NCBI RefSeq assembly: GCF_003352915.1 | Contig: NZ_CP022314.1 | Location: forward strand, 370,035 to 395,680 | Direction of reading: 5' to 3' | Origin: Arthrobacter sp. PM3 | GTDB lineage: Bacteria > Actinomycetota > Actinomycetes > Actinomycetales > Micrococcaceae | Length of the DNA stretch: 25,646 bases | Shown: piece after piece, positions 1 to 7,148 of the stretch | Position numbering within the stretch: position 1 is the stretch's first letter | Layout of the letters: each line of letters starts with the position of its first letter | Translations under genes and position numbers: made by a program | The notes under the pieces: generated by a model | Seen by the model: the letters and a program-made list of their open reading frames with translations, nothing else | Database searches by the model: none | What the model was told of the DNA's origin: nothing

Positions 1-257
1 TCCAGTACCCCCGCATCCAGCTGGCCCTGGACGCGGGGGTGTACTTCTGCGATCCGCATTCACCCTGGCAGCGGGGTACGAACGAGAACACCAACCGGCT
101 GCTGCGCCACTGGTTCGAGAAAGGCACCGACCTCTCGGTCTTCACCGCCGAGGACCTCGACACCATCGCCGACAAACTCAACAACCGGCCACGGCCCACC
201 CTGAACCTCGAGACCCCAAAACAACGCATGCGCCAACTCATCGCCGCCGCAGCATGA
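1..257 (+). CDS. IS30-family transposase, C-terminal fragment (cut by window edge)
   Basis: The open frame runs in from the left edge (first full codon at base 3) and ends with TGA at 255-257, giving about 84 residues. The segment DPHSPWQRGTNENTN followed by LLRHWFEKGTDLS is the hallmark C-terminal part of the IS30-family DDE integrase core. The Glu in GTNENTN is the expected third catalytic acid. The tail NNRPRPTLNLETPKQ also matches IS30 transposases. The protein would cut and join the IS ends during transposition. Only the 3' part is visible, so whether the element is intact cannot be judged. It reads toward lldD, which starts about 160 bp downstream, so the element sits directly against the lldD upstream region. 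The family call is firm; the element boundary is not. Confidence 0.88.
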   Translation, partial: QYPRIQLALDAGVYFCDPHSPWQRGTNENTNRLLRHWFEKGTDLSVFTAEDLDTIADKLNNRPRPTLNLETPKQRMRQLIAAAA

Positions 258-266
258 CATAAACCC

Positions 267-338
267 GGCCCGTTGCAACGACCAGTTGACTTTGAGGCGC
301 CGGCACTGCCGCGAAGTGCCGCTTCGATGCAACGGGCC
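267..338. repeat. 11-bp inverted repeat flanking the transposase 3' end
   Basis: GGCCCGTTGCA (267-277) is perfectly inverted at 328-338 (TGCAACGGGCC). Inside lies a smaller hairpin, GGCACT (302-307) with AGTGCC (315-320). The motif GTTGCAACGACCAGTTGA (273-290), directly after the transposase stop, resembles the terminal region of actinobacterial IS30 elements, so the right IS end probably lies between about 290 and 300. The arm at 328-338 would then be outside the element, or the boundary would be at 338. The other end of the IS is not in the window, so this cannot be settled here. Confidence 0.45.
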
Positions 339-415
339 TCCGCGGCGCGGCCCCGGGAACCCCCTAGAGTGTGAAAGGACCCCAGCCCGAGCATCCGACC
401 GCTATGGAGGAAGCC

Positions 416-1735
416 ATGACGCAGACCGTCCCGCCCGAAAACCCCGAGGCTCTCACGACGCCCGGCGCAACTGCCCAGGACCCTGCTGCCGCGGGACGGG
501 GGCTGCCTGCCGCGCTGCGGCGCAGGGTGCCCAAGTACGCCGACCTCGCGCCGCTGATGCAGTTCAAGAAGCCGGACTTCAGCCGCGCTGCCAGGCTGGG
601 CCGGGCCAGCACCATCTGGGACCTGCGCGACATGGCCAAGCGCCGCACGCCCCGGGCCCCGTTCGACTACACCGACGGCGCGGCCGAGGCCGAAATCAGC
701 CTTCGCCGCGCCCGCCAGGCCTTCCAGGACATCGAATTCCGGCCCGGCATCCTGCGGGACGTCTCCAGCATCGACCTCAGCACCGACATCCTGGGCAAAC
801 CGTCCCGGCTCCCCGTGGGGATCGCGCCCACCGGCTTCACCCGGATGATGCAGTCCGAGGGCGAGTACGCCGGTTCCCGGGCCGCCGAGGCCGCGGGCAT
901 CCCCTACACGCTCTCGACCATGGGCACGGCATCGATCGAGGACGTGGCCGCCGCCGCGCCGGACGGCCGGAACTGGTTCCAGCTGTACCTGTGGACGGAT
1001 CGGGACCGCTCCCGGGAACTGATCGAGCGCGCGGCCGCGGCAGGCAACGACACCCTCATGGTCACCGTGGACACCGCGGTCGCCGGCGCCCGCCTGCGCG
1101 ATGTCCGCAACGGCATGACCATCCCGCCGGCACTGACACTCAAAACCGTCCTGGACGCCTCCTACCGGCCCGCGTGGTGGTTCAACTTCCTCACCCACGA
1201 GCCGCTGACCTTCGCGTCGCTGTCCCGGTACACGGGCACGGTCGCGGACCTCATCAACTCCATGTTCGACCCCACCCTGACCTTCGCGGACCTCGACTGG
1301 CTGCGCGAGACCTGGAAAGGCAAGCTCGTGGTCAAGGGCATCCAGACCGCCGACGACGCCCGCAAGGTCGCCGACTACGGCGCGGACGGGATCGTGCTGT
1401 CCAACCACGGCGGCCGCCAACTGGATCGCGCCCCCGTCCCCCTGCACGTGCTCCCCGAAGTCTCAGCCGCCCTGAAGGCGGACAACAGCGGCACGGCAGT
1501 CCTCCTTGACACCGGCATCATGAGCGGCGCCGACATCATCGCCGCCCTCGCGCTCGGCGCCGACTTCACACTGATCGGCCGGGCCTACCTCTACGGCCTC
1601 ATGGCCGGCGGCCGCGCCGGCGTCGACCGGGCTCTGCAGATCCTGGAGCAGGACATGCTCCGCACCATGGCCCTGCTGGGCGTCAGCAGCATCGCCGAGC
1701 TCACCCCGGACCACGTGCGGATCCTCCGGCAGTAG
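416..1735 (+). CDS. lldD: FMN-dependent alpha-hydroxy-acid (L-lactate) dehydrogenase, LldD2-like
   Basis: A 439-residue protein of the FMN alpha-hydroxy-acid oxidase family, expected to oxidise L-lactate to pyruvate and pass electrons to the respiratory chain. The start at 416 is chosen because GGAGG lies 5 nt upstream (406-410); an upstream in-frame GTG at 371 lacks a ribosome site. Visible family residues are FDYTDGAA near residue 85, FQLY near 191, the FMN-contacting Lys in VVKGI (about 307) and the active-site block SNHGGRQLD (329-337), with catalytic His331 and substrate-binding Arg334. The usual DGGIR phosphate loop reads DTGIMSG, a variant I associate with mycobacterial LldD2. A possible -10 box TAGAGT lies at 365-370, giving a short leader. 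No lactate permease or mycofactocin gene is adjacent. Other 2-hydroxy acids remain possible substrates. The gene converges on the ArsR gene, 12 bp apart. Confidence 0.9.
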   Translation: MTQTVPPENPEALTTPGATAQDPAAAGRGLPAALRRRVPKYADLAPLMQFKKPDFSRAARLGRASTIWDLRDMAKRRTPRAPFDYTDGAAEAEISLRRARQAFQDIEFRPGILRDVSSIDLSTDILGKPSRLPVGIAPTGFTRMMQSEGEYAGSRAAEAAGIPYTLSTMGTASIEDVAAAAPDGRNWFQLYLWTDRDRSRELIERAAAAGNDTLMVTVDTAVAGARLRDVRNGMTIPPALTLKTVLDASYRPAWWFNFLTHEPLTFASLSRYTGTVADLINSMFDPTLTFADLDWLRETWKGKLVVKGIQTADDARKVADYGADGIVLSNHGGRQLDRAPVPLHVLPEVSAALKADNSGTAVLLDTGIMSGADIIAALALGADFTLIGRAYLYGLMAGGRAGVDRALQILEQDMLRTMALLGVSSIAELTPDHVRILRQ

Positions 1736-1747
1736 CGCTGGACCGGG

Positions 1748-2329
1748 TTACTTCTTGCGGCCGAACTTCGGCAGGTTGGCGAGCAGGTCCGCGGCCCTCG
1801 TCGCGGCGCGGCCAACCGTGCGGCCGATCTGCTGCGGCATCTTGTCCTCGCCGCCAGTTCCGACCGGAAGGACGACGGCGGGGCTCAGCGGGCTTCCCTC
1901 CGGCCGGGTTGCCAGGGCCACGGCGGGCTGGGCCGCAACCGGAACGGGCGCCTGCGGCCGGGAAGCGGCCGCGGCCGCGAGGCCGTCCGGCTGGCCGCCG
2001 GCCGCGGGGACGGGCGCGGGGACGGGCGCGGCGCCGGCAGTTTCAGGCGCCGCGGCGGTGACAGCCGGGGCGACGTCGAAAGCCCGCAGCCAGTCGGCAA
2101 CACCGGCGAGGGGTTTGGGGTTCAGCGCGTAGTACCGCTTCTGGCCCTGGGCGCGCATGCTCACCAGGTCTGCTTCGCGGAGGACCTTGAGGTGCTTGGA
2201 AATGGTGGGCTGGCTCGCGTCAAGCTCCTGGACCAGCTCCCCCACTGCTTTGTCCCCCTTGCGGAGGGAGAGAAGAATGTCACGTCGGGTTGCCTCAGCA
2301 ATGACGGCAAATACGTCGTCTGTCACCAT
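1748..2329 (-). CDS. ArsR-family transcriptional regulator with long Ala/Pro C-terminal tail
   Basis: A 193-residue protein. Residues about 3-85 form an ArsR winged helix-turn-helix: FAVIAEATRRDILLSL, then ELVQELDASQPTISKHLKVL as recognition region, then GQKRYYALN as wing. No cysteine metal site is visible, so metal sensing is not supported. After residue 95 the protein becomes a low-complexity Ala/Pro/Val tail and ends in a basic segment (RAADLLANLPKFGRKK), which is unusual for the family. Two starts compete. ATG at 2329 has a -10-like TAGTGT (2342-2337) exactly 7 nt upstream, suggesting a leaderless message. GTG at 2326 has GGAGG at about 5 nt. The first is preferred because the same geometry recurs through the window. 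It lies downstream of acuC on the same strand, separated by 91 bp with its own apparent promoter. The target is unknown. Confidence 0.85.
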   Translation of the reverse strand: MVTDDVFAVIAEATRRDILLSLRKGDKAVGELVQELDASQPTISKHLKVLREADLVSMRAQGQKRYYALNPKPLAGVADWLRAFDVAPAVTAAAPETAGAAPVPAPVPAAGGQPDGLAAAAASRPQAPVPVAAQPAVALATRPEGSPLSPAVVLPVGTGGEDKMPQQIGRTVGRAATRAADLLANLPKFGRKK

Positions 2330-2420
2330 GCCCTCCACACTAGCGACATATACGCCAGATGGCATCCACCAATTGGAGCCGCGAAATCCGCCGCCATGCC
2401 GGACACCTGCCGCGCACGGG

Positions 2421-3644
2421 CTAGTCGAACCAGGGGTCCAGTCCGTGCAGGGGAAACACCTCTTTGCGGGTGGCCATAATCGTGCGGTCCACGGCGTCGT
2501 TGGGGTCAAAACCGACTTCCCACGAACGCCACCAGACGTCGGCGTCGTCGCCCATCGCTTCCGGGGGTTCCACACCGAACCTGGTCCCGTATTTGTCCCT
2601 GACGTAGCGTCGCCAGTCTTCCGGCACCGGGGTCCGCAGCGGCACGGGACGGCCGGCGGCGATCGCGATCAGGTGGCTCCAGGACCGCGGCACCACGCTG
2701 ACCACGTTGTAGCCGCCGCCGCCCGTGGAAATCCAGCGGTTCCCGCAGTAACGCGCCGCGAGATTGCCGACGGCGGTGGCGGCCTCGCGCTGGCCGTCGA
2801 CGCTGATGTTCAGATGGGTGAGGGGGTCGAGCCGGTGCGAGTCGCAGCCGTGCTGGCTGACGATGACTTCGGGTTCGAAGGCGCCGACGAGTTGCGGCAC
2901 GACCGCGTGGAAGGCCCGGAGCCAGCCGGCGTCGCCGGTTCCGGCCGGGAGCGCGACGTTCACGGCGCTGCCCTGGGCATTCAGGCCGCCGATTTCGTTG
3001 GCGAACCCCGTGCCGGGGAAGAGGGTCAGCCCGGACTCATGGAGCGAGATGGTCAGGACGCGGGGGTCGTCCCAGAAGATGCTCTGGGTGCCGTCGCCGT
3101 GGTGGGCGTCGACGTCGATATACGCCACGCGCCGGACGCCGCCGTCGAGCAGCCGCTGGATCGCCAGGGCGGCGTCGTTGTAGATGCAGAAGCCGCTGGC
3201 GCGTTCGCGGGCAGCGTGGTGCATCCCGCCGCCGAAGTTCACGGCCCGCACCGCGCTGCCGTCCAGGATGGCCCCGGCCGCCAGGAGCGATCCGCCGGCC
3301 AGCCGGGCGCTGGCCTCGTGCATGCCGGCAAAGGCGGGGTCGTCCTCGGTTCCCAGCCCCCGGGCCTCGTCCGGGGCGGCCGGGTTTTCGCTCACGCGGC
3401 GGACGGCGGCCACGAAGTCGCGGCTGTGGACGGTGCACAGTTCGGCGTCAGCGGCGACCTCCGGGGCCGCGACCGTGACATGGTCCAGATCCAGCAGGCC
3501 CAGGCTGCCGGCCAGCTTCGCCGTGAGCTCCATGCGCTCCGGGGCCATCGGGTGGCTGTGGCCGAAGTTGTACGCGGTCATGGCGGGGTCCCACACCACC
3601 GTCGTCGGCAGCGCGGTCTGATCGAGTCCGGGCAGGAATGTCAT
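2421..3644 (-). CDS. acuC: AcuC-like histone-deacetylase-fold deacetylase
   Basis: A 407-residue member of the class I HDAC/AcuC family. In Bacillus AcuC deacetylates acetyl-CoA synthetase and restores its activity; a lysine-deacetylase role here is inferred from family. The zinc site is intact: YIDVDAHHGDG supplies Asp179 and His181, and QHGCDSHRLDPL supplies Asp268. The catalytic His pair is in GGGMHHA (142-143) and the transition-state Tyr312 is in GGGGYN. The first 30 residues (VVWDPAMTAYNFGHSHPM) match the AcuC N-terminus. ATG at 3644 has no Shine-Dalgarno but has TAGCCT (3657-3652) 7 nt upstream, so it may be leaderless; a TTG at 3647 is less likely. It is divergent from ktrB, sharing a 117-bp gap. 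No acs gene is nearby in the window. Confidence 0.9.
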   Translation of the reverse strand: MTFLPGLDQTALPTTVVWDPAMTAYNFGHSHPMAPERMELTAKLAGSLGLLDLDHVTVAAPEVAADAELCTVHSRDFVAAVRRVSENPAAPDEARGLGTEDDPAFAGMHEASARLAGGSLLAAGAILDGSAVRAVNFGGGMHHAARERASGFCIYNDAALAIQRLLDGGVRRVAYIDVDAHHGDGTQSIFWDDPRVLTISLHESGLTLFPGTGFANEIGGLNAQGSAVNVALPAGTGDAGWLRAFHAVVPQLVGAFEPEVIVSQHGCDSHRLDPLTHLNISVDGQREAATAVGNLAARYCGNRWISTGGGGYNVVSVVPRSWSHLIAIAAGRPVPLRTPVPEDWRRYVRDKYGTRFGVEPPEAMGDDADVWWRSWEVGFDPNDAVDRTIMATRKEVFPLHGLDPWFD

Positions 3645-3761
3645 CAATCACAGGCTACCGGAGCCGCCCCGGCTTCCCGTGCCCGCCGGGGTGCCTGCCC
3701 GGCCATGACGGGGACTTTAGTGGTTTACTACTGGGGGAAGCAGTTTCGACCGAGGAAAAAC

Positions 3762-5195
3762 ATGACGCAAAGCCAGTCGAGGTCCACGAGCCCGGCCAGC
3801 TGGCAGCCAGGCATGCCGGAGCGGGACGGCCTGTGGATCTTCACCCGCCTGCGCGACTTCATCGACAGCATCGCGAACAGCTCGCCGGCCCGGCTGGCGC
3901 TCTCGGCGTTCGGCGTCGTGATCGTCATCTTCACCACCCTGCTTTCCCTGCCTGTGGCGTCCGCGACGGGGCAGGCCACGCCGCTGCACCAGGCCCTGTT
4001 CACGGCGGTGTCCGCCGTCTGCGTGACAGGCCTGACCGTAGTGTCCACGGCCGTGCACTGGTCCTTCTTCGGCCAGCTCGTGATCCTGGTCGGAATTTTC
4101 GTCGGCGGCTTGGGCACCTTGACCCTCGCATCGCTGCTGGCGCTGATGGTCAGCAAGAAACTCGGTGTCCGCGGCAAGCTGATCGCCCAGGAGGCCATGA
4201 ACAACGCCGGCCGGCTCGGTGAAGTGGGCACCCTGCTCCGGATCGTGATCGTGACCTCCGTGGTGATCGAGGCCGCCCTGGCACTGACCCTGATCCCCCG
4301 TTTCCTGGTCCTCGGGGAGAGCTTCCCGCAGGCCCTCTGGCACGGCGTCTTCTACGCGATTTCGTCCTTCAACAACGCCGGCTTCACCCCGCATTCGGAT
4401 GGCATCGTCCCCTACGAGACCGATCTGTGGATCCTCGTTCCGCTCATGCTCGGCGTGTTCCTGGGCAGCTTGGGCTTCCCCGTGGTCATGGTGCTGCAGC
4501 AGAACGGGCTGCGGTGGAAGAAGTGGAACCTGCACACCAAGCTGACCATCCAGGTCTCCTTCATCCTCCTCGCGGCCGGGACGGTTCTGTGGGGGTTCCT
4601 GGAATGGGACAACCTGCGCACCATCGGGGCCATGGACGTGGGCGACAAGCTCACGCATTCGCTGTTTGCCTCCGTCATGCTGCGCTCGGGCGGCTTCAAC
4701 CTGGTGGACCAGAACCACATGGAATCCACCACCATGCTGCTCTCCGATGCCCTCATGTTCGCCGGCGGCGGCTCGGCGTCGACGGCCGGCGGCATCAAGG
4801 TCACCACGATCGCCGTCATGTTCCTGGCGATCGCCGCGGAGGCCCGCGGCGACGCCGACGTCAAGATCTACGGCCGGACCATCCCGGAGGGCACCATGCG
4901 GGTGGCCATCTCGGTGATCGTCGCCGGCGCCACCCTCGTCTCGGTCTCGGCCCTGCTGCTGCTGCACATCAGTCACGCCTCGCTGGACCGGGTCCTGTTC
5001 GAAACGATTTCCGCCTTCGCCACGGTGGGCCTGAGCACCAACCTCAGTGCCGAACTGCCGCCGTCAGGGGTCTACGTCCTTGCCGTGCTCATGTTTGCCG
5101 GACGCGTCGGGACCGTCACCCTTGCCGCCGCCCTGGCCCTGCGCCAGCGCAGCCAGCTGTACCACTACCCGGAAGAGAGACCGATCATTGGCTAG
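3762..5195 (+). CDS. ktrB: TrkH/KtrB-family potassium uptake channel subunit
   Basis: A 477-residue membrane protein, the ion-conducting subunit of a Ktr/Trk potassium uptake system. The four pore-loop filters of the superfamily are all present: VTGL (88-91), NNAG (204-207), SGGF (309-312) and TVGL (421-424). The gating-loop signature GGGSASTAGGIK is at 335-346. The N-terminus is short and hydrophilic (residues 1-45), as in KtrB. ATG at 3762 is supported by GAGGA at 3752-3756, and it ends in TAG at 5193-5195. A much longer open frame extends upstream, but it lies antisense to acuC and the ArsR gene and is not real. The ktrA start lies 8 nt inside this gene, so the two are translationally coupled. 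K+ versus Na+ coupling cannot be told from the sequence. Confidence 0.93.
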   Translation: MTQSQSRSTSPASWQPGMPERDGLWIFTRLRDFIDSIANSSPARLALSAFGVVIVIFTTLLSLPVASATGQATPLHQALFTAVSAVCVTGLTVVSTAVHWSFFGQLVILVGIFVGGLGTLTLASLLALMVSKKLGVRGKLIAQEAMNNAGRLGEVGTLLRIVIVTSVVIEAALALTLIPRFLVLGESFPQALWHGVFYAISSFNNAGFTPHSDGIVPYETDLWILVPLMLGVFLGSLGFPVVMVLQQNGLRWKKWNLHTKLTIQVSFILLAAGTVLWGFLEWDNLRTIGAMDVGDKLTHSLFASVMLRSGGFNLVDQNHMESTTMLLSDALMFAGGGSASTAGGIKVTTIAVMFLAIAAEARGDADVKIYGRTIPEGTMRVAISVIVAGATLVSVSALLLLHISHASLDRVLFETISAFATVGLSTNLSAELPPSGVYVLAVLMFAGRVGTVTLAAALALRQRSQLYHYPEERPIIG

Positions 5196-5874
5196 TTCCT
5201 CAGGCGCCGTCAACCGCCCCGCCCACAACGCACCGGTGCTGGTGATCGGGCTGGGCCGTTTTGGCGCATCCACCGCAGAACAGCTGGTCAAGCAGGGCCG
5301 CGAAGTGCTGGCCATTGAACGCGACCGCAGCCTGGTCCAGAAATGGGCGAGCGTGCTGACGCACGTCGTGGAGGCCGACGCCACCAACATCGACGCCCTG
5401 CGCCAGCTCGGCGCGCAGGAGTTCAGCTCGGCCGTCGTCGGCGTGGGCACCTCGATCGAGTCCTCGGTGCTGATCACGGTGAATCTCGTCGACCTCGGCA
5501 TCGAGCACCTCTGGGTCAAGGCGATCACGCCCTCGCACGGCAAGATCCTCACCCGGATCGGCGCCAACCACGTCATCTACCCGGAGGCCGACGCCGGCGT
5601 GCGCGCTGCCCACCTGGTCTCGGGCCGCATGCTGGACTTCATCGAGTTCGACGACGACTTCGCGATCGTGAAGATGTACCCGCCGCGCGAGACCGTGGGC
5701 TTCACCCTGGACGAGTCCAAGGTCCGTTCCAAGTACGGCGTGACGATTGTGGGCGTGAAGTCCCCGGGCGAGGACTTCACCTACGCGCGGCCCGAAACGA
5801 AGGTCTCCTCACGGGACATGCTCATTGTTTCGGGCCACGTCGACCTGCTGGAACGCTTCGCCGCGCGGCCGTAG
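5188..5874 (+). CDS. ktrA: TrkA/KtrA-family potassium uptake regulatory subunit (RCK)
   Basis: A 228-residue cytoplasmic gating protein. The N-terminal RCK/TrkA-N Rossmann domain starts with VLVIGLGRFGAS (GxGxxG nucleotide motif), has the acidic end of strand 2 in AIERDR and continues with VVEADATN. It is followed by a TrkA-C (RCK_C) domain from about residue 140, containing VGFTLDESKVRSKYGVTIVG. ATP/ADP or NAD(H) binding in the first domain and c-di-AMP in the second are known for the family, not shown here. The TTG start at 5188 (LASSSG) overlaps the ktrB stop by 8 bases; no ATG exists before the Rossmann motif, and a purine-rich GGAAGAGAG lies just upstream. The single-RCK length and position after ktrB fit a two-gene operon. 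Confidence 0.92.
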   Translation: MASSSGAVNRPAHNAPVLVIGLGRFGASTAEQLVKQGREVLAIERDRSLVQKWASVLTHVVEADATNIDALRQLGAQEFSSAVVGVGTSIESSVLITVNLVDLGIEHLWVKAITPSHGKILTRIGANHVIYPEADAGVRAAHLVSGRMLDFIEFDDDFAIVKMYPPRETVGFTLDESKVRSKYGVTIVGVKSPGEDFTYARPETKVSSRDMLIVSGHVDLLERFAARP

Positions 5875-5881
5875 GCCCGGC

Positions 5882-6715
5882 TCAGCCGAGCTGCCGGGTG
5901 ATCTCCGCGGCACGGGCGGCGGCCGCACGGGCGCCGTCAGCGATGATGGCCGGCAGGCCGCGCTCGTCAAACGTCGCAATGGCCCGTTCGGTGGTACCGT
6001 TCGGGCTCGTCACGGCCTTGCGCAGCGCGGCGGGGTCGGCGCCGGGCTCGGCGAGCATGAAGCCGGCCCCGGCGACCGTCTCGCGGGCCAGCAGCAGCGA
6101 CAGCTCCGGGTCCAGGCCCAGTTCCACGCCGGCCGCGGCCATCGCCTCGGCAAGGTAGAACGCGTACGCCGGGCCGGAGCCGCTGATCGCCGAGAGCGCA
6201 TCGACCTGTTCTTCGGGAATCTCCACGACGATGCCGGCGGCGGCGAGGATCTCCTTCGCGTGCTGCAGCTGCCCGGCCGAGCAGTTGGTGCCCGGGGAGA
6301 CGGAGACGACGCCGCGGCCCAGCTTCGCGGGCGTGTTGGGCATGGTACGGATGACGGGCTGGCCGGCCGGCAGCGCCGCTTCCAGCTGCTGCAGCGACAC
6401 GGCGGCGGCAACGCTGATGACGATCGTGTCCGGTGAGAGGGAGTCGCTGATTTCCCGCGCCAGGTCGGCAATGCCTACGGGCTTGACGCCAAGGATCACG
6501 ACGCCGGAGCCGGTGGCGGCCTGCTTGTTGTTCTCGGGTTCTTCTTCGCCCGCAATAGCGGTGATGCCGTGGTGCCGTTCGGCGAGTTCGGCCGCGCGCT
6601 CGGCCCGGCGGACCGTTGCGACGATGTCGCCCGGGTCGACGCCGCCGTCGATCAGGCCGCCCAGAATTGCCTCGTTCATTGACCCACAGCCCAGGAATGC
6701 GATTCGGTTGCTCAT
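5882..6715 (-). CDS. proC: Pyrroline-5-carboxylate reductase
   Basis: A 277-residue ProC that reduces 1-pyrroline-5-carboxylate to L-proline with NAD(P)H, the last step of proline synthesis. The N-terminal Rossmann motif is IAFLGCGSMNEAILGGL (residues 5-21). VILGVKP and VIRTMPNTPA mark the end of the cofactor domain. The dimerisation/active-site region has DALSAISGSGPAYAF and a C-terminal VTSPNGTTE, the usual actinobacterial form. ATG at 6715 is chosen since it directly precedes the Rossmann strand. Upstream is GGGGGC, too close for a normal Shine-Dalgarno; an A/T-rich AATGAT (6727-6722) sits 6 nt from the ATG and may be a leaderless -10. It converges with ktrA, 7 bp apart, and no terminator is visible between them. 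Confidence 0.94.
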   Translation of the reverse strand: MSNRIAFLGCGSMNEAILGGLIDGGVDPGDIVATVRRAERAAELAERHHGITAIAGEEEPENNKQAATGSGVVILGVKPVGIADLAREISDSLSPDTIVISVAAAVSLQQLEAALPAGQPVIRTMPNTPAKLGRGVVSVSPGTNCSAGQLQHAKEILAAAGIVVEIPEEQVDALSAISGSGPAYAFYLAEAMAAAGVELGLDPELSLLLARETVAGAGFMLAEPGADPAALRKAVTSPNGTTERAIATFDERGLPAIIADGARAAAARAAEITRQLG

Positions 6716-6814
6716 GCCCCCATCATTGCAGTCCGGCACGATTCCCAGCCAGCTCACACCATTACCGCAGCCATTCCACAACTTCGGCCCCTAACGTAGT
6801 AGCTACCTCATTGA

Positions 6815-6850
6815 GGGTGCGAGTGATGCAGCAGGCATGCGGATGCCTGC
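6815..6850 (+). repeat. Motif-plus-hairpin element, copy 1
   Basis: GGTGCGAGTGATG (6816-6828) is followed after 2 nt by a perfect 8-bp hairpin, GCAGGCAT (6831-6838) with ATGCCTGC (6843-6850), loop GCGG. It is immediately preceded by the palindrome CCTCATTGAGG (6806-6816). The second copy begins 220 bp later. It lies in the gene-free region 6716-7148. The orientation is arbitrary and the function unknown. Confidence 0.5.
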
Positions 6851-6852
6851 AC

Positions 6853-6907
6853 GGCACCGGTGGTCTGCGGCGGGTTTTCCCATTTTCCCGCGAAGACCGC
6901 CGGTGCC
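6853..6907. terminator. Long imperfect hairpin, terminator-like
   Basis: Arms GGCACCGG (6853-6860) and CCGGTGCC (6900-6907) extend inward through GGTCT/AGACC (6862-6866/6894-6898) and CGGG/CCCG (6871-6874/6887-6890), leaving a T-rich loop. On the plus strand it is followed by only TTTG. No gene on the plus strand ends here, so it may belong to an RNA transcribed from this region or to the proC leader. Confidence 0.4.
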
Positions 6908-7034
6908 TTTGCCGTTAAACCCAAGCCGCGTCCACTGCGCATGCACCGCGGTCTACCGCTGAATTGCCAGCGAACGCACAGGGAAATCCCGACGTCCGCC
7001 CAACTTGGGCCACTACTTTGGGAAGTGCCTCAAC

Positions 7035-7072
7035 AGGTGCGAGTGATGATAGCCGGTTCCACCGGAACCGGC
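7035..7072 (+). repeat. Motif-plus-hairpin element, copy 2
   Basis: The same GGTGCGAGTGATG motif (7036-7048) is followed after 3 nt by a perfect 9-bp hairpin, GCCGGTTCC (7052-7060) with GGAACCGGC (7064-7072), loop ACC. The hairpin sequence differs completely from copy 1 while its position is kept, as expected for a conserved structure rather than a recent duplication. Confidence 0.5.
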
Positions 7073-7077
7073 GGTGC

Positions 7078-7127
7078 GCCGGGCGGTTGCAGCAGAGTTC
7101 CCCCAAGTCCTGCTCCAGCCGCCCGGC
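7078..7127. terminator. Hairpin downstream of the sigma-factor gene
   Basis: GCCGGGCGG (7078-7086) pairs with CCGCCCGGC (7119-7127), and AGCAG (7091-7095) with CTGCT (7110-7114), leaving a C-rich loop on the plus strand. It begins 22 bp past the stop of the minus-strand sigma-factor gene, so it could end that transcript. There is no U tract on either strand. Confidence 0.4.
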
Positions 7128-7148
7128 CGTACTCGTTTAAGGGTCCCT

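Noticed and set aside
286..1509. A 407-residue frame overlapping lldD
   Set aside because: Arg/Pro/Gly-rich shadow; the LldD frame has all catalytic motifs.
2157..3761. A 535-codon N-terminal extension in frame with ktrB
   Set aside because: It lies antisense to the ArsR and acuC genes, has no ribosome site, and TrkH proteins start where the ATG at 3762 does.
6781..7140. 6C regulatory RNA
   Set aside because: The hairpin loops do not have the two runs of six or more C required; at most five C occur in one loop, so no family name is given.
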